Below are positions 34,714-34,776 of a stretch of 34,776 nt of DNA, piece by piece. The stretch covers positions 1 to 34,776 of the forward strand of contig NZ_OESG01000011.1 of the NCBI RefSeq assembly GCF_900240945.1, given 5' to 3'. The translations under genes were made by a program, and so were the position numbers. The DNA comes from Mycobacterium sp. 3519A (GTDB lineage Bacteria; Actinomycetota; Actinomycetes; Mycobacteriales; Mycobacteriaceae). The stretch's first letter is position 1. Every line of letters starts with the position of its first letter. The notes under the pieces are model-generated. The model was given only the letters and a program-made list of their open reading frames with translations. It was not told where the DNA came from and made no database searches.

Positions 34714-34776
34714 GTGACCGAGCTACTGGTGGCCAGTCGAAACCCCAAGAAGCTCGCTGAGTTGAGGCGTGTGCTC
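34714..34776 (+). CDS. rdgB: RdgB/HAM1 family non-canonical purine NTP pyrophosphatase (5' end only)
   Basis: Only the first 21 codons are in the window: MTELLVASRNPKKLAELRRV and one more Leu. The motif LLVASRNPKKLAEL is the nucleotide-binding start of the ITPase family, which removes dITP and XTP from the nucleotide pool. AGGAG eight to ten bases before the GTG supports the start. Its place after rph matches Rv1341. The gene continues beyond the window. Confidence 0.85.
   Translation, partial: MTELLVASRNPKKLAELRRVL

Noticed and set aside
34454..34717. Plus-strand frame of 87 codons overlapping the Cys-rich gene
   Set aside because: It overlaps the exported gene in another frame, lacks a ribosome binding site and runs into the rdgB start.

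Overview
The window is a high-GC stretch of a mycobacterial chromosome, most likely a rapid grower (Mycolicibacterium-type). Three things support this. The 5S rRNA has the mycobacterial sequence. The gene order closely follows the block from ogt (Rv1316c) to rdgB (Rv1341) of Mycobacterium tuberculosis, as I recall it. There is also an MspA-family porin, a family typical of fast growers. The species cannot be named from the sequence alone.

Layout. (1) 1-172: end of an rRNA operon (5S rRNA and a strong terminator). (2) 184-2177: alkylation repair pair ogt-alkA on the minus strand, coupled by an ATGA overlap. (3) 2235-8259: a block that I do not recall at this place in M. tuberculosis. It holds an alpha/beta hydrolase, two tandem paralogous Thr/Pro-rich lipoprotein-like genes, a small membrane protein, an orphan ModA-like binding protein, three small exported proteins and a large SAM methyltransferase. 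(4) 8263-13954: a membrane adenylate cyclase diverging from nucS (non-canonical mismatch repair), then a zinc-ribbon protein, methylmalonyl-CoA epimerase, fadA4 thiolase, a DUF3817 membrane protein and a CnoX-like thioredoxin-fold/TPR protein. (5) 13960-22705: alpha-glucan metabolism, with glgE-glgB on the minus strand and glgP divergent. A Vgb-like beta-propeller gene is coupled to glgP, and an MspA-family porin gene follows. (6) 22735-27471: a minus-strand group of pncB, dinG and a lipoprotein zinc metallopeptidase. (7) 27515-32530: a compact plus-strand operon of clpS, a DUF2017 gene, a disrupted S58 peptidase gene, mec-cysO-cysM (the CysO-dependent cysteine pathway), a rhomboid protease and murI. 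(8) 32589-34776: the Rv1339-type cAMP phosphodiesterase, rph, a Cys-rich exported protein behind an unusual leader, and the start of rdgB.

How the genes work together. GlgE adds maltosyl units from maltose-1-phosphate to alpha-glucan, GlgB branches the product and GlgP degrades it. A class III cyclase and a cAMP phosphodiesterase, which make and remove cAMP, both lie in the window. Mec trims a cysteine residue from CysO after CysM has built it there.

Most notable observations. The 5' leader of the Cys-rich exported gene (34207-34259) contains two mutually exclusive perfect stems, 9 bp and 8 bp, and one of them buries the ribosome binding site. The S58 peptidase gene carries a frame-changing deletion near 28817-28824. 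A TAN3T box 6-8 bases before the start codon recurs at ten genes, which suggests leaderless transcription. Two of these cases are very short divergent promoter regions (cyclase/nucS and pncB/clpS) with almost identical geometry.

No intergenic stretch exceeds 300 bases. The longest are 4261-4493 and 18259-18448. I saw no tRNA, CRISPR array, insertion sequence or prophage gene.
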